From the NCBI GenBank assembly GCA_963701015.1, contig OY969556.1, positions 4,402,001-4,466,000 on the forward strand: a stretch of DNA of 64,000 bases, written 5' to 3'. The notes under the pieces were generated by a model. The model was not told the DNA's origin. It saw only the letters and a list, made by a program, of their open reading frames with translations, and did not search any database. Below are positions 63,362 to 64,000 of the stretch, piece by piece (positions within the stretch are counted from its first letter, which is position 1; each line of letters begins with the position of its first letter). Position numbers and translations under genes: made by a program. This DNA comes from MFD09286-c1 sp963701015 (lineage in GTDB: Bacteria > Bacteroidota > Bacteroidia > Bacteroidales > DTGW01).

Positions 63362-63928
63362 TTATAATTTTGTATAATGAAGTGCTATTACACCATTTTC
63401 AAATTTCATTGTTTCAATAAGACGCAATTTGACACTTTCAGAAATATTCTTGAATAATGGAATACCCTGACCTAATAAAATAGGATTTATAAATATCCAA
63501 AATTCATCAACAAGACCTTTATTTAAAAGTGAATTTGAAGCTGATGGGCTTCCAAAAATTAATATATTTTTTCCATCCTGCTGTTTTATTTTATTTATAT
63601 TATCTGAAAGATTTTCGCTAATAACTTTTGTATTTTTTAATCCAGTATCTTTAATAGTTTTAGATAATACAATTTTTGAAACTTTATTGTACCATGTAGA
63701 ATGTTCTATATCGTGTTTTGAAGCATTTGGTTTTTCTCCTGCAGTTGGCCAATAACTCTCCATCATTTGATATGTAACACGTCCATATAATGCTGTGTCA
63801 GCCTGGTCAGTCATTGTTGCAACAAAGTCAAAAATTTCTTCGTCAACTTTTATCCAGTCCATTTCTCCATTAAGTCCTGCCACAAAGCCATCAAGCGATG
63901 TATGCATGAAAAATATTAACTTTCTCAT
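63362..63928 (-). CDS. Dihydrofolate-reductase-fold protein (RibD C-terminal type)
   Basis: A 188-residue oxidoreductase-fold protein: IFFMHTSLDGFVAGLNGEMDW at the start, ADTALYGRVTYQMMESYWP, ILIFGSPSASNSLLNKGLVDEFWIFINPILLGQGIPLF near the end (key part GSPSASNSLL...GLVDEFW). This is the RibD_C/YyaP group, related to DHFR but not a folate enzyme for certain. Reductase activity with NADPH is inferred. Confidence 0.82.
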   Translation of the reverse strand: MRKLIFFMHTSLDGFVAGLNGEMDWIKVDEEIFDFVATMTDQADTALYGRVTYQMMESYWPTAGEKPNASKHDIEHSTWYNKVSKIVLSKTIKDTGLKNTKVISENLSDNINKIKQQDGKNILIFGSPSASNSLLNKGLVDEFWIFINPILLGQGIPLFKNISESVKLRLIETMKFENGVIALHYTKL

Positions 63929-64000
63929 TTAAATTATAAATTAAAATTTATATCGAAAATAAACAACAAAATTTAGTAATTGTTGTGAGCGTAGATTGTG

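Noticed and set aside
58444..63928. Minus-strand run of single genes with 200-300-bp spacers, like an integron cassette array
   Set aside because: No attC site with both core halves and correct spacing was found; GTTAG-type words in spacers are isolated, and there is no integrase gene.

Overview
The window comes from a low-GC member of the Bacteroidota. Lineage marks are: two secreted giants with a type IX secretion (T9SS) type A C-terminal sorting domain, a TonB/ExbB/two-ExbD cluster with TPR and PstS-like genes, promoter -7 elements of the form TAnnTTTG, a fused KorA subunit, an ECF sigma gene beside a dual-membrane-type anti-sigma gene, and DUF5777 and FISUMP proteins. I cannot fix the order or genus; an uncultured Bacteroidales-like or sister lineage is plausible. 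No rRNA, CRISPR array or phage was seen. There is one tRNA-Arg(CCG).

Layout. 1-10.3 kb is metabolic core: the 5' part of a GH2 beta-galactosidase gene with a textbook promoter, a SPOR-domain gene with purF, a secreted TPR protein, a mitochondrial-type citrate synthase, a small lipoprotein, and korBA for 2-oxoacid:ferredoxin oxidoreductase. A symmetric divergent promoter separates korAB from a gamma-carbonic-anhydrase-family gene. 11.3-33.3 kb is secreted-giant territory: a membrane-bound AraC regulator, a 4311-residue surface protein (four LamG, five beta-helix and seven MBG modules plus a T9SS tail), an IS1182-family element with an inward-facing terminator hairpin at each end, a debris zone with a duplicated 3' end of the carbonic anhydrase gene, and a second 1635-residue T9SS protein whose tail and 3' flank match the first.

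33.9-41.8 kb runs leftward: rlmD, a small membrane protein, a PstS-like lipoprotein, a TPR lipoprotein-size protein, exbB, exbD, exbD and tonB. 41.9-48 kb holds aguA and aguB (agmatine to putrescine), an LRR/ankyrin protein, an ABC-F ATPase and rlmB. Three of these spacers hold short-period degenerate repeats.

48-54 kb is the most system-like part. An ECF sigma gene overlaps a gene whose product appears to span both membranes (cytosolic segment, one TM helix, Asn/Ser-rich linker, beta-barrel). Divergent from it is an operon of heme-c lipoproteins (one frameshifted), a DUF5777 barrel and a YceI protein. 54-58 kb has a stand-alone CZB zinc-binding protein, punA overlapping lpxK by 62 bp, an AraC regulator and a DUF3795 protein. 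Right of the tRNA (58.4-64 kb) lies an accessory run, all on the minus strand: methyltransferase, unknown protein, GNAT, a BNR/FISUMP gene split by one in-frame TAA, an LCMT-type methyltransferase and a DHFR-fold protein.

Together the genes describe a heterotrophic Bacteroidota cell with TonB-energised outer-membrane import, T9SS surface export, a respiratory or periplasmic heme-c module, and signs of recent rearrangement around 25-28 kb.
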